From Phylloscopus collybita (lineage: Eukaryota > Chordata > Aves > Passeriformes > Phylloscopidae), in the NCBI GenBank assembly GCA_027886175.1, contig JAJNNQ010000019.1, forward strand, positions 12,200,501 through 12,264,500: a stretch of 64,000 nucleotides of DNA, written 5' to 3'. Below the pieces are notes generated by a model. It ran no database searches. It was given only the letters and a program-made list of their open reading frames with translations, and was not told where the DNA came from. Below are positions 46,613-59,160 of this stretch, piece after piece (the first letter of the stretch is position 1; every line of letters begins with the position of its first letter). The translations under genes and the position numbers were made by a program.

Positions 46613-48654
46613 TTATATAAAATAACATTTTAATCACTACAAAAATTGTGCAGCATGGGTATAAGAAACTATGTCTTACAGGGCAGCAATGGAAAATCAG
46701 GCCCGCCGAGCAGGGATTGAATCTTCTAAGATGCTGCTGGATAAATAAATAAATACACTTCCTTTTTTCTTACTTTCCAAAGAAGAGCAACATGCAGTGC
46801 TCTTCATCTGTCTGAGACAGCAGGAACAGTCTGCTGGGGACATTGGGGAGCATCTTTCTTGCCTCCACTCTACGCTGCCAGTGTCAGGTCGCTGGTGCTG
46901 GGTCTTGTTGAGATTCCCAGTCCAACAGGAGTAAATAATGGATGCTGCACCAGCTGGCTGGTTGGCCTGTAAAATTCTGTTTCTAAACACAGGAGAAAAG
47001 GAGAGAAAAAAACATACTTGCTCTCCTGTCCATATCCCTAATATTGCTTCAATCTAAAGCATATTATAAACCTTTACTTTGCAGTTTTTTAAGAAGACTT
47101 TTCTAAGTGCATTAGGCGAAAGCATAGTCCTTGTGTATGATAGGGCTCTGCATTTAAATTTGTGTTAGTTAAATCAGCTATGCTACTTCTTTGTACTGGC
47201 TAAACACTTGCATCCTGGTAACCATCAAAAGTGCTCTAAAAATCCAGAATTAACAAACCAGAAGGGTTCTCTAGGGTAAGTGCAGGCAGGATATGAAGGG
47301 GAAAAGGGCTGTGTGACCCCTCTTCAAAAGCTGACTGCTGTCACTGCCCTCACTGAGAGCTCAGAACCATCCCCACAGGGGACAGCTTTATGCCAATACC
47401 AACAGCACTGGAACCACCCCTCCTTGAACTAAATATCTTAAGGACAGACACTCAGACAGAGACACCTGAACTGACTTCCTTGACCAGCTGGAAATACTTG
47501 AAAAACGCCTACATTTCAGAAAGTGGGTGCTGGACTCTGCTTGAAAACTCACTGAATGATTTGAGCCATCAGAATTAAAGTCCTCACAATCACTAGGCAT
47601 TTTGAAAAGCCTGGTGATTGTTGTGCTGTCAAACTTTTGAGGAACTGTATGAAACAGGTAAAGCTCAACAATAATTAGGTCTTTGCTTTCGAGACAGAAC
47701 ATGAAGTCTCAGGAGAGGCACTAAAATTTGGCATGACGAAGTGCAGAACAAATTAAATCATCATTATGCAGTTGAAATTCCCTCCTTTCAGTAACCCACA
47801 ATACAGACAAATGCACCTTAATTTGCAAAATTTATTGCCACCAGCAATTGCAACCAGCAATATTGCCATAATCTCAAGAAGCAGTGATTTTATTTCTGCT
47901 TTCAACTGACTTCTTGCAAGTCTTTATGACACTATTCTATGTGCCCCAGACCCCAAAGAATAAATTAGCCCAATAGGTCAGTAGAGAAAAGGTTAACACT
48001 GTTCCTCTGGGGAGAAAGTCTGCTCACAGCTGAGAAGAGGGATCGGGCAGCTGTGGGGCCTTATCTGTCCTATGCAGATGAGACTCTTTGTGAAAGAAAC
48101 AGCTTAAAAAAGAAATGAAGAAAACTGGTCAGGGGCTTTGTCAGAACTCTTTTACCATGGCAAGGGTTTTGTTTCTCTTTCTGATTTTACTTGCCTTTCC
48201 TCCAGGTATCTCTAAGATGCTTTTAACAGGTAGGATAATTTCCTTTTAGAAGCACTAGGGGCTGTGATTTGAGTACTCTGTACCTCTGTTCTTCTGATGG
48301 TCCTCTACAGAGCACCAAGAGGGAATTTCCCCTAATTATTTTTGATCTGGGGGCTGGCTGCATTTGTCTAGGGATATTAGGTAGGTAGCAGCTCTTATCC
48401 AAAGGCAGGTTGACTTCTGAGGGGCCACGGGCTGCAGTAACTTCTGCATGGGAACAGCAGGTTTGGGGCTTTCTGGAAGTGTCTGGATTGTTCTCTGGGT
48501 GCAAACACCACACATGCAGTGAGGCTGTCCAAGAAATCCTGGACAGATGGTATTCTGTGATGTGGTATGTTCTCCATTACTGGAAAATTTTCTATTGCAA
48601 TTGGATGGCTTTCTGAAAGATAGTTGAATTCATCTGCAGCTATTGGACTCAGTG

Positions 48655-48755
48655 TGGAATTTAATTTAGAGAAGCCCTATGGCCCATATTGTGCAGATTA
48701 GATTGGGTGATCAGTAGTACCTTCTGGCCTAAAATCACAACTGCCTAAATCTCTA
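48655..48755 (+). mobile_element. Probable ancient CR1/L3-like 3' end
   Basis: 'gcagattagattgggtgatc' followed by 'agtaccttctggcctaaaatc' resembles the 3' ends of ancient amniote CR1/L3-type LINEs (…GATTGGATGATC…GGTCCCTTCTGGCCTTAAAATC…). The copy is heavily diverged, and I judge by this tail only. Confidence 0.5.
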
Positions 48756-51700
48756 ATATATCTAGTTAAAAGCTGGATTTGGCTTTTACAATGGCCAGGT
48801 TGCCCTCAGCAGTGTAAGTTTTTCTAAGCCTCACACTAGAAAGGACTGCCAAAACCTTCTGCTACAAGGAGCACAGGCGTGTACGCAGTGTGCTATACGT
48901 CTGCTCCGTGTATTTGTGGTGAGCAAAATATAAATCTTTCCAGTAAAAGAACTCAGAAGTCTGTTGCCAAGTTACTTTCCTCTTTGCCTGGGAATTTAGG
49001 GGAACTTTTTTTCTTTTTTGGTCATATAAGCGAGAAAACAATGGAATAGATTCTCTGGTTCTGACCCCTGTTCTCCAAGGCACACGCTCTCACCACCCTG
49101 GGTTTTGCACAGCTTCACAGGGGAAATCAGGAGCAAAAAGTTCAACTCTTGGGGCTTATCTGAGCAGGAAGTTAGTACAGAATAAGTCTGGGGGTATGTT
49201 TTAGGCACTGTAACTGTTCTGTGTTAAATCCCAGAGTGGATGTTCCTCTGCACTCAAGTGCCTTTGTGCAACTTGGCTTGATCCACTTTCCAAGGGGATT
49301 AATTTAAACTACAGAAGTGGCACTTGTGGCTCAGGAGTTTGTGAAATGGCTACTGTGTTTTAGATTTTAATCCTCATTCATTTAATACTCCTTTGCTATA
49401 TGGTCAGGATTTACTAGAGCAGCATTGAGACTTTTTAGAGCAGCTGCAGAGAACCATATTGCTATTTTTCCGCTTTCAGAAGGCCAGAATAATGATGATA
49501 CATTATTCTTTTTTAGTAGATAGTGAGATATTACACTATTCCCAGGCTGCAAAAAAAACCCTGCCTTGTAGGCAGCATCTTCTGCAAACCTGTTGTCAGA
49601 ACAATACCTTGAAAGCAGGAAGATTATGAGCAAACCAAACCTGAAAATGTCTGGATGGGAACATCCACCTCAATAACACTTGCAGGAAGTACTCATAAGT
49701 CTGAGGAAACAAATTTATAATAATTCTGTTTTTAAACCCAGTAAATGTTAATTATAGTCATGTCAGGGGTATGGACTGTCTTGGAGAAGCTCTTGTTTAA
49801 GCAGTGCAGGTGCAAAGTTGGGAAGGATCCCTACAATATCATGCTGTGGAATAACTTTGCTATTACAGCGTGGAAGGTAGAGGTGCAAATGACCTATTAG
49901 ATGGAATTTTCTCCAACAAAGTGGTAAAGCTCTTCCTTCTGGTATTTTACATGTTGATTTATCTCGATTTGTTGTGAAACTCTTCCTGGCAATGCACATG
50001 CCAGTAGTGATAACTGAGGTGTGTGCACTGAAAGTTGACCAGCATTAAATAAAGGCTGTGTGGAAATGGGGTGTTAGACCCCTTAGATGCTTCAGCACAT
50101 CTGTGGCTGTCTGCAAGACAGTTCTACTGGTGTGAACAGCAGTAATGAAGGCTCTGTCATCCCTGCCTGCATCAGGCTTTCCTCTAGCTGAGATTCTGGT
50201 GCTTTCTGTGATAGAGTGTGAAGTTCTGATGCATGTCCAATGCCAAGGCTGAGACACAGGACGTCAGAACTGAAGGAGCAGATCCAGAATGACACAAATG
50301 CCAGAATGACATGAACATCTGGAAACTCCATTAGGAGTGTGGATTCCCAGATGGTGTTGAGAAGGGGGGCAGGAGATTGGGCTGCAGACGCCAGACGGTC
50401 TCACCTTGCCTTGGCTGCTTGGAGGGAAAGGAGATGGAAGGGTCAGTAGCAGCAGAAAAACAATGAGGAAGGAAGATCTACTGGAGCTTGTCTCCATTCT
50501 CTCATCTCTTTCCACTGCCTTCAGCTGCCTTGGCCAAGTTGTCTGATGAATTTTCCTACTCTCAGCTCTTGGCTTTTTTCTTTGAAGTCACGCTGTACTC
50601 TGGTCCCAGGTGGCTTCTCCTTGCCCCTGTGCTTCCCCTCTGTCAAGCACTTCATTAAAACCCATTCCTTCCAAAAGGTAACTTATACACTCATAAGACT
50701 CCACATTAAATATCTGGGGATTTTCAAAGGGAAACAGTAGAAATCATTTCCAAACATGCTAACTTTACTATCATTTCTAGTTCTACCATTCTCCTTCCCC
50801 TTTCCCCCATGTTTCTGTTGGTTTTGCTCAGATTCAAGGATACCAGCCCCAAGGTGACACTTATTTCTTAAGAACCTGGGAGAATGAAAAGGATTATATT
50901 CAAGTAAATATGATACATTGCTCATTTACAACAGCTAATGAACTGATGAAACCGCCAGGTAGAGTTCTGTCTTTACAATCTGACTTGAGAAAGTTTTTGA
51001 TCTCCCCCTTTAGCGCTGAAGGCTATTTTTTTCTCACGCTGGTAGATTCTGCAAAAGGCAGCACATCCTATCCTTTGTGTTAATGGGGATCCCACTGCTT
51101 CTGTAAAGACCTTCCTAAAAAGCCAGGAAGAGGTAAACAGTGAACTTGGCTTCCTCTGGTATTAGTTTCTTCTCCACCTGTGTGTATAGATTCTAACATG
51201 CTACTTGTATTATGTAGGTCATGAATAATAAAGTATTTTGTCTGGAGCTAAACAAAGGCAACAGGTAGGAGGGTCAGGTTTGCTATTTCCTTTGCAGACA
51301 CATGCAGGTTTTTTACAGCACAGATGACCAACAAAACCACCAATATTCTTGTAGGACTTGTGGGGTGCCAAAGACCTCTTTGTTTCTTTGCTCTGTGACT
51401 GCTGTCAAGGTAAAATTTTCAGTGATGTCAGATGAAAAAACCTTCCCACTGACATGAGGTGATGATTCTTATCTTTTATGATAAAGCTTGGTGATGATCT
51501 GTGCCTTTCTCCGTTGCTTGAGCTGACTATAAGCCTTCTCCCCACAGCCTAGGAAACCTCTGCTGCTTTACTTAATACTTTCCCCTCCAGTGTCCTTTTG
51601 TGGTGGTCTCAGCAAAACCTTGAAAGGTGAAGGTGAAACACATCAAATAAAATACTCTTGCAGCAGTGCTGGTTCAGCCAGGGGGAGAGCAGTATAGCAT

Positions 51701-52415
51701 GAAATAGCACGAAAATACCTGATTATGTTTTCAGCTCTGTTTGGCAGGTCAAAAGACCTTAGAGGGAACGCAAAGAGACACCAAATACTGTAGTAATCTT
51801 GAGCTACATAATAATAGTCATTAGTCATTAAAAATAAATAATAATTTTAGTGATAGCATGAAATGGTGAATAGTTCCAAAGTGGAAAGATATGCAGCAGT
51901 TGCTTTACTTCCCTTATAAACAGAAGACAAAACAACAAATACACTGCGTAACCAAGCACACAATATTCTCTTTTATAGTCTCTGGCAATAAGTTAATAAT
52001 GTTTCTATGCTGTTAAGGGCTCAGGACAATTTTAAAGGAATTTGATATTTTGGTCATCCAGGGAACCATTTTTAAAGTGAGGCTGGTCTTATTCACATGA
52101 TGAAGCTCTGAAATCATAGAAGTTGACCTGCAACAAAAGCAAACACAAAAAAAGGCTTTTTGATTCTGTCATAGACATTTGGCTGTAAATCACAACCAGC
52201 CTCAGAACCCAGTTAAAAAAATATGAAGTTATTTGACATTTTCTTAGCAGTCAAGCAGAAAGCTCCAGCTCCTGGTTCATACAGATTTAGTTTAATGTTG
52301 GAGTACAGTAAGGTACCCAGTACCTTTCATGATTATATCAACAGCACTTTCTGTTGGCTGACACGTCAGGCTTGTTTAAAATCATTAGACCAAAGCAGAC
52401 ATGCTTCCCTTCACC

Positions 52416-52432
52416 TTTTTTTTTTTTTTTTT
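52416..52432 (+). repeat. Poly(T) tract, 17 nt
   Basis: Pure T run in AT-rich sequence; simple repeat only. Confidence 0.93.
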
Positions 52433-52539
52433 CCCTTTTCTCGTAATTTCTGAATTGATCAATTATGGGAGATTTTGAGAAAGTAGTAATAAAAACCAAA
52501 CAGAAGGCAGACAGTTTAAGAACCAACTGTTAAATCATC

Positions 52540-52960
52540 ATTATTAGCAACAAAATGGTGTTTTATGACGTTGGAATAAACAGATTTACTAATCTGAAAA
52601 CTGTCTCTCTCGCTCCTTAGTCTTTTCTTCGCAACTGCAATTTATAAGAAGAAGCTGTCCAGCTGCATTTCAGGGACACGGGAGAAAGCAGCTTCTGTGT
52701 GTAAATTAGAAATAGATTTCAATTTTCTTGCTGCTGTTGTAACTAAACAGCCTGTTAACCTATTTAAATAGGAGAACATACTCCGTACTCCTGTTCTAGA
52801 ATACATCAAAAATAATGTGATTATGTCTGTTTTGATACAACCCTATCTTACTGCTACCTATATGCTTTCACATGAATGATACATGGAATTAGTTCCACGT
52901 TTCTTCTCTTACAATTAGCATATTAATGTGCCAGACAGATAATGCTAAAAGTCTGGATGC
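52540..52960. other. Candidate conserved non-coding element
   Basis: Unique AT-rich block containing ttatgacgttgg, ataaacagatttactaatc, tcgcaactgcaatttata, acctatttaaatagg and acaattagcatattaatg, with no simple-repeat structure. Forkhead-type (taaaca) and homeodomain-type (taat) cores recur. Confidence 0.35.
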
Positions 52961-54734
52961 TTGAGCACACACAGTGCCTTCTTCACTGAGCTGCAACACT
53001 CAGCCCCTGTGAGTCCTCAGGAATGTATCTGTACATGTTCTGCCTCCTGCTTGTCCTGAGAGCAGCCCTGACCTATGGACCACAGCTGAGATACTTCAGG
53101 CTCTTATTTACTTTGTTGGCCTCAGAAATTCCACTAAAAGAGAAAGGCTCAGTGTCAGGCTGCCCACAATGGGGCCTTTGCTTTTCCTAGGGACGTGTGT
53201 CGATGTGTTCGCACGTCACGGCTGCGCGCATTCCTTGATATCTCGCAAAGTCCAGGGCATTTCTACCCACAGCTCACACACATTTTGGCTGTGTACCTGT
53301 CTGTATGTTCACCTCTGCACACAGGCCATGCATTTCCATGTTTGTGTATGAAACAAGGAGGTTCAGACAGTCTCCCATGACTTTATATGTCAGGGACCCA
53401 GCATGGCTCAAAGTCCCTGATCTTGAGTCTATCTTGGTGAAACACTAATGAACTTGTAAAAACAGGAAGCAGTGGAAAACAAATGAATTTCAGCTGGTGT
53501 TTGAAGAGCTGTCAGATCCCCTTGCTGAAATGTTTCAGAGGAACATCTTTCTGATAAAACCTCTGAGAAAAGTGGAGGAGTTTCAGAAGAGTGATTGGAA
53601 AAACAGGATGCCGACTGGCAGGCTTTGCTAATGCATTGCATCTGTAAAGATTCCAGCAACTGAACACAGCATTAGCTATGTGAGAGCCACGGAACTAGGG
53701 AAAGTTATTACATCTGAGTGTGATGGGAAGAAGGGGGAAGGGGGAAAGCAGCTGCTCCCTTTATGCATCTTGCAGTTTGCAGTTTTTCTGAGCCTTTGAC
53801 ATTTTTCGTTCCATCTACTTTGCTTAAGCATGCAGCCTTAACTCCAACATTGATGAACAATGCTGCTTTGCTGTCCAATATTATCTTTCCTCTGAGGCTC
53901 TCCCAGCATTTCATGAATGTTAGGGAAGCATTGCCATGCCATGAGACATAGTGAGGGCTTGCTGGCTTCACACAGGATGCTGCACCTCTTTGCATCAGTG
54001 TCTGCAGTGTCTTTGGCAGATGTTATCCTCATTTTACAGCGGCTTATGTCATGGGATTACAGGATCCTTGAGTTTCTACTAATTTTGCCTTTTCTCCATT
54101 CCAGAGTTTCTGGTCACTGTTAAACTGACCTTCTGGTGCTGGCAACTGATTTTGAGGGGCTCCTTCTTCCACTCCTGTGGAAGGACAGAACTGTTTCTTT
54201 TTGTCTTAACTCCTGCTTGACTCATGCTCTTGAAAATCAGTTTGTGGAAGTATGACTGGAGCAGAGCCCATACAGATAAACGAGCTCAAGGGTATTCTTG
54301 CTTCCTCCAGTTTGTACTTCGTTGTACAAAAAGCTAGGAATTGGGTCCTGATAGCCAGGAGAGTGTTAAGAATGTAGAGTGATTTGACATGACAGAGAGT
54401 GTGAAGCAAACTGTATCAGAATTATTGATTACACAGAACCAATCCTGGCTCTGTGGCTTTACCCACATCCTTCCAGTTCTGCTTTTGCTGGAGTTGCCCC
54501 TCAGAGCTGAACTGCCATCCAAGGAACACATCTGAGAGCAGGAGCCTGTCTGTAGGGTCTCACTGATGAGTCTCTAATAAAACTGCCAGCCTTACAACAT
54601 ACAACTGTGTGCTTTCCCCCCTGCAGTGAGTTATTTCTTGTTTCTTTGGATTTAATCAATCTGCAATTCAATGAAAAACTTATACTCATGAGCTCTCCTT
54701 ACTCAGCAAAGCACTGAAACTTCTGTCTTCCAAA

Positions 54735-54762
54735 AACAACAACAACAACAACAACAACAAAA
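54735..54762 (+). repeat. (AAC)n microsatellite
   Basis: Nine pure AAC units ending in AA, embedded in A-rich sequence. Confidence 0.95.
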
Positions 54763-57310
54763 TCCAAAAACAAACTCTTCAGAGAATGCCTCTGAGGATA
54801 TGTGTGTGCCCTGTTTGGAGCTGGTGCACCCACAGCATTGTGGTGGAGCTGGGAGCTGCCTTTGGGTGTCTTTCTGGGGCTGTCACAGCTCTTTTTGGGG
54901 GAGTGACTCCAAAGGTTATAGGCTTTGTTTATGCCTAAGTGGTTTCTAACATCTGACTCATGGCAGCACAACTGCAATTCCAAACATCCTGATCTCTGCA
55001 AGAGGATCTAAAAGCGGTCCCAGGAAAGCCAAGGACAGAGCAGCAACTGAAACAATGTAAACAGGAATATATTTAAAACAACAAGATGCAGAAGAATATC
55101 CAGTGAAGCTGGTCTTCATTAAACCCTTTCTCAGCTGTCTCTCTCAGCCATTCCCACTGCTGCTTTGGTGCATCCCGGTTCCATCTGCTCCTACAGCCCT
55201 TCCCTGGAAGGCAGATGCTTTTGTGGGTGAAGCATCAGGCTGGGAGTTGGGAGACTTAATTTTGCTACTGAGTTGGGCAAAAGCAGTGTCACGTTTCCCT
55301 TTTCAGTGCCTGTCCTGTGATTCTTATCACCCCGACCTCCCAAAAGCCCGAGTTCATGCTCAGTTTCATGTACATGAATCACAGCAGCTGTTGTTGATGG
55401 GTTTCCATGTGTGTGGAAGGGTTTGGGAGGATCATGGGGACAGGCTGAGAGTAGACCTTGCAGGCAGATGCTCTCTTTGAGGAGACTATTCAGGGCATAG
55501 CTCAAAAAGTCTCTGCTCTCCTTTCTGAATATCAGGCAGTGTTTACAGAGATATAAAAATATTTTTCAATCACATAAAAATATCTGCTCCTTAATTTCTG
55601 AATGCTCTGCTCCTTCCGTAACTAATTAATCATCATAATGTCCTATGAAAAATGTAATTATCTCAGTGGTCGCTGTCCCATTTCACAAGCAAGGAAAACC
55701 CTGGGGACACCTTGCTGTACTCTAGTGGTGTTTTGTTGATCCCAGGAAGCCTGGGTGCCTCTTAAGCATAAGCCAGGGTTTACAAATCCTACCTTGGTTC
55801 TGAAAGGAAATAAATAATAAAATTTATCATGTGCTGTAACTTACAGAGAAGAAGAACAATTTTCACATTTCTAACTTAATGCTTACTTGTCTTTTTGTTA
55901 CTTTGCTTTGATCTGCTTCATCTTTTTGAGGCAACTGGTTTCCTAGAGTAAGGGCTGCTGTCTGTTAGCTGATTACATCCCAAGTTTGAACACCCACTCT
56001 AACACTGGCAGGCCCTTTACCTTCTGCATTATCTGTTATTTTTACTGGATAAATACCTTGGTGTTATGGGGTATTTTGTTTGCTTCATTTTTTTTTAATT
56101 TGTCTAATCACTGGATTGTTTAAAAGAGGTATCATAATGATGAGTTGCAATTTTTTTTCCATTCAGATTGCTGATATTTTGATGGTAAAGTGTTCACTTC
56201 TATGACACACATTTGTTAATTTGTCAAAATTGAGGTAGAGTTTTAGGTCATGTTGTAGAAAGGTGATAGAAATTCTCAGTCACAGCTGTAGCTAGTGTGT
56301 GCTTCTAACAGGAGTCGGTGAAAAAATGGAAATTTGGAACAATGGAAAATCTTATGTTTCTTGGTCTGAGATTCCACACCATCTGAGTTTAGAAAGAATT
56401 TTAATTTTGGAACCCTGTTATTCAGTATCTGTCACACTCATCCAGCTTCACATTATCATATTAATCAGTGTTGTCCAATGCCAGCTTTGACTGAAAATCA
56501 GATATTGGATGAGAAAGACTCTGACCTTGGGTGGCTGTGGGCTCGTGTCCCTTAGTGTTGGCTTCAGCCCCATCATAACTGCAGGACCCCTGTGGACTCT
56601 GACTCCCACAACTGTGCAATGTTGACTCTGCAAATCTGTTTCTCTGCGAAATCCTCTATTGTTCTGTGTTTGAGGCCTTGAGAATTCTCTCCATCAGAAA
56701 AAATAATTTGCCAGATGTCTTAATAAGCCCTGTGCGTTTATGGTTCTATATAAGGAGGATTTTTTAAAGCAGCGGATGTTTATTTTTGGCAGCTTCTGTC
56801 ATTTAACGATTTTCCTGCTCCAGCTACCCTCCAAAAACTGATAAGTGTATCCTCTTCCCATCTTTCAAATTTAGAGATGAGCATCAGGACTAGGTCCAGT
56901 CTGTATGTTTGGCTGAAGTCCAAACACTGTCTGAGCATGGCAGATCTGGGGAAAGTTCCAGTCCAGGTTACAGAATCTTTGGGTCTGCTATTTTGTTTTT
57001 CATCACTCAAATGAAATTGATTTAAAGGTTTAGCCTATACTTCTATTATTTAAGAAAGCATCTATGTGTGTATGTAACGGGAAAGAGAAATAGAACATCG
57101 ACTTGAAAACCCTCCAGTTCTAATAAGGGAAACAGCTTTCTCATAGGTTCCCACATCATCAGTCAGCTCATCACATGCATGCTGCTGCAAGGCTTTTTTT
57201 TTGTGATGAATTGAATAATCACATCTGTTTCTCAAGCTTGAGAAAAGTTTAAAAAGTCATTAACATTCTCCCATTTCCACCATTGGCAGAATCTACTTCT
57301 TTTTTTTCTT

Positions 57311-57312
<2 letters not shown>

Positions 57313-57347
<35 letters not shown>
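57313..57347 (+). repeat. Poly(T) tract, 35 nt, next to a GT-rich stretch
   Basis: Uninterrupted T run ending at aagcagaatc. A GT-rich stretch (gtgtgtttgtgtgtgtgtgc) follows about 50 bp later, before the CR1 begins. Confidence 0.97.
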
Positions 57348-57350
<3 letters not shown>

Positions 57351-57532
57351 CAGAATCTTGGCAGTGTAGACACGTGTGCATGTGAAAAACTTGTCTGCGT
57401 GTGTTTGTGTGTGTGTGCCTGCAGCTAGTGAGTGTGTGCGATTGTGCACAGTTCCACACAGACAGACAGCACCCACTTGTGCACAGCCACACAGCCAGCA
57501 CCTGCAGGCACGGACACAGGGGTGAAACGCAG

Positions 57533-58330
57533 ATCACAGAATATCCTGAGTTGTGTGGGACACACAACAATCAGCCGGTCCAACTCCTGGCCCTGCACAG
57601 GCGCCCCAGCAATCCCGCCCCGTGCTGGGGAGCGCTGTCCAAAGGCTCCTGGAGCTCTGGCAGCCTTGGCTGTGCCCATTCCCTGGGGAGCCTGGGCAGT
57701 GCCCAGCACCTTCTGGGGGAAGAACCTTTCCCTGATCTCCAACCTAAACCTGCTCCAGCCGTTCCCTGGGTGCTGTCACTGTCACACAGGGCAGAGCTCG
57801 GAGCTGTCCCTCCACTGCCTGTCCTGAGGAAGCTGCAGCCCCTGGTGAGACCTTCCCTCAGTCTCCTCCAGATTGAGCAGACCAGGTGCCCTCAGCCGCT
57901 CCCATACATCTTCTTCTCCAGGCCCTTCACCATCTCCACAGCCTCCTTTGGGCACTCTCTAACAGCTCAGTATCTTTCTTCTACTGTAACGTCCAAAACT
58001 GTCCGAGCACTCGAGGTAAGGCTGCCCCGCCCGGAGCAGAGCGGGACAACCCCTCCCTCCCTGGCCCGGCTGGCAATGGGAGCCCCCCAGGACAGGCATG
58101 TCCCACCCGGCTGCCAGGGCATTGCTGGCTCAGATTTCACTTCCAGGTCCCTTCCCGCGGCGCTGCTCTCCTGCCGCATCCCCCGCTCTGTCCGAAAATC
58201 CAGGGTCAGCCCGTCCCAGGTGCAGAACCCGGCCCTGGCCCTTGTTCAACTTCATAGAGATGGTGATTGCTCATTCCTCCGGTTTGTCTGGGTCGCTCTC
58301 GGGGCCTCGAAGGATGAGCTGTGTGCGGAG
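57533..58330 (-). mobile_element. CR1 LINE, antisense, ORF2 3' part plus 3' UTR
   Basis: The plus strand is the reverse complement of a CR1 of a subfamily common in neoavian genomes. Diagnostic blocks are 'tcacagaatatcctgag', 'ccaactcctggccctgcac', 'ttccctggggagcctg', 'ctcctttgggcactctctaa', 'actcgaggtaaggc' and 'cttgttcaacttcatagag'. The element is GC-rich and keeps much CpG, suggesting it is younger than the others. A 380-codon plus-strand frame (57401-58543) runs across it and is an antisense artefact. The right boundary is approximate. Confidence 0.93.
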
Positions 58331-58418
58331 CAGTGCCCGCATACACCTGCTCTCCTCCCAAAATCCCGACTTTTCCCAGCAGGAGCGCGCAGCACGCTCC
58401 AGGCACATGCAGGCAGGA

Positions 58419-58436
58419 GACACGAGAGGGCAGCGT
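58419..58436 (+). promoter_or_regulatory. CTCF-like site beside a CR1
   Basis: gacacgagagggcagcgt aligns with the CTCF core (CCASNAGRKGGCRS) over cacgagagggcagc, keeping the AGAGGGCAGC block and losing only the first C. It lies about 90 bp beyond the end of the CR1 at 57533-58330, in a GC-rich patch. Confidence 0.55.
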
Positions 58437-58799
58437 CCCCTCTGCTGCCGCCTCTGCCGGGGCTCGCTCCCATTGTTATGTTTATGCAAACAGCCTTTGA
58501 CATAATAGCTTTGAAACAGTTGAAAATTGGATTGTGCCTTTAGGCCAAACATTCAGACCACCACCTTGGCTATATTCATCTGCCACAGTAAATTGGGTTC
58601 AGCCTTGGCTCTGCAACACTGTATTTCAGGGAAGGATTACGGCTTAGCAATAACTTTTGTACAGGAAAGACAAATGCAAACTCCTGGCAGAAATATTGGA
58701 ACTGTTTAGTTGTGCAACCCCCTATCTGGAGGAATACAGATGGTGCTGAGAATTTCTTTGGACATCCAAGGAGCAAATAAAACAAATTCTCAGGCTGGA

Positions 58800-59160
58800 A
58801 TCTCCATTCCTTTCTTTTTCAGCTTCCTAATGCAATCTAATTATGGTTTAATCTCCTGAAATAAATACCTAATAAAAGATGAACCTATTAGAAGAGTAAA
58901 TTTACTGCCCACTAGTTAGCAGAAATTCTTGCCGTGCTCCCTTTAAGTGATAATGTTATTGGGATAGAACATTGTTTGACTGGTTAATGGTCCCTCCACT
59001 GCAAGACAGATTATGTGGAAAATAAAAGTCACAGCACAGCCAGTCACAGTGTCAAAGCCCATGGTTAAAAATACTTTTAACATAAAAAGGTGTGTTGAAA
59101 AGAAGGGAGAGGTTAACAGCCCCTCCAACGGGGGTTCAGCAAGAATTTAAGCTGTGGTCT
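58800..59160. other. Candidate conserved non-coding element
   Basis: Unique AT-rich block (cctaatgcaatctaattatgg, aataaatacctaataaaag, gtgataatgttattggg) just beyond the CR1/CTCF-like patch. Reading frames are short and unremarkable. Confidence 0.35.

Larger units (their letters stand above)
46613..57532. other. Gene-free segment of the desert, third part
   Basis: Unique sequence with an old LINE tail at 48.7 kb, an enhancer-like block at 52.5-53.0 kb, the AAC microsatellite and a long poly(T) at 57.3 kb. No frame with recognisable domains. Confidence 0.7.

Noticed and set aside
55725..55745. Possible CTCF site (tactctagtggtg)
   Set aside because: At least two mismatches at informative positions; too weak without a matrix score.
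57401..58543. 380-codon open frame, the longest in the window
   Set aside because: Most of it (57533 to about 58330) is the reverse complement of a CR1 LINE and the rest is GT-rich or GC-rich flank. The translation has no family features. GC-rich antisense frames stay open by composition.
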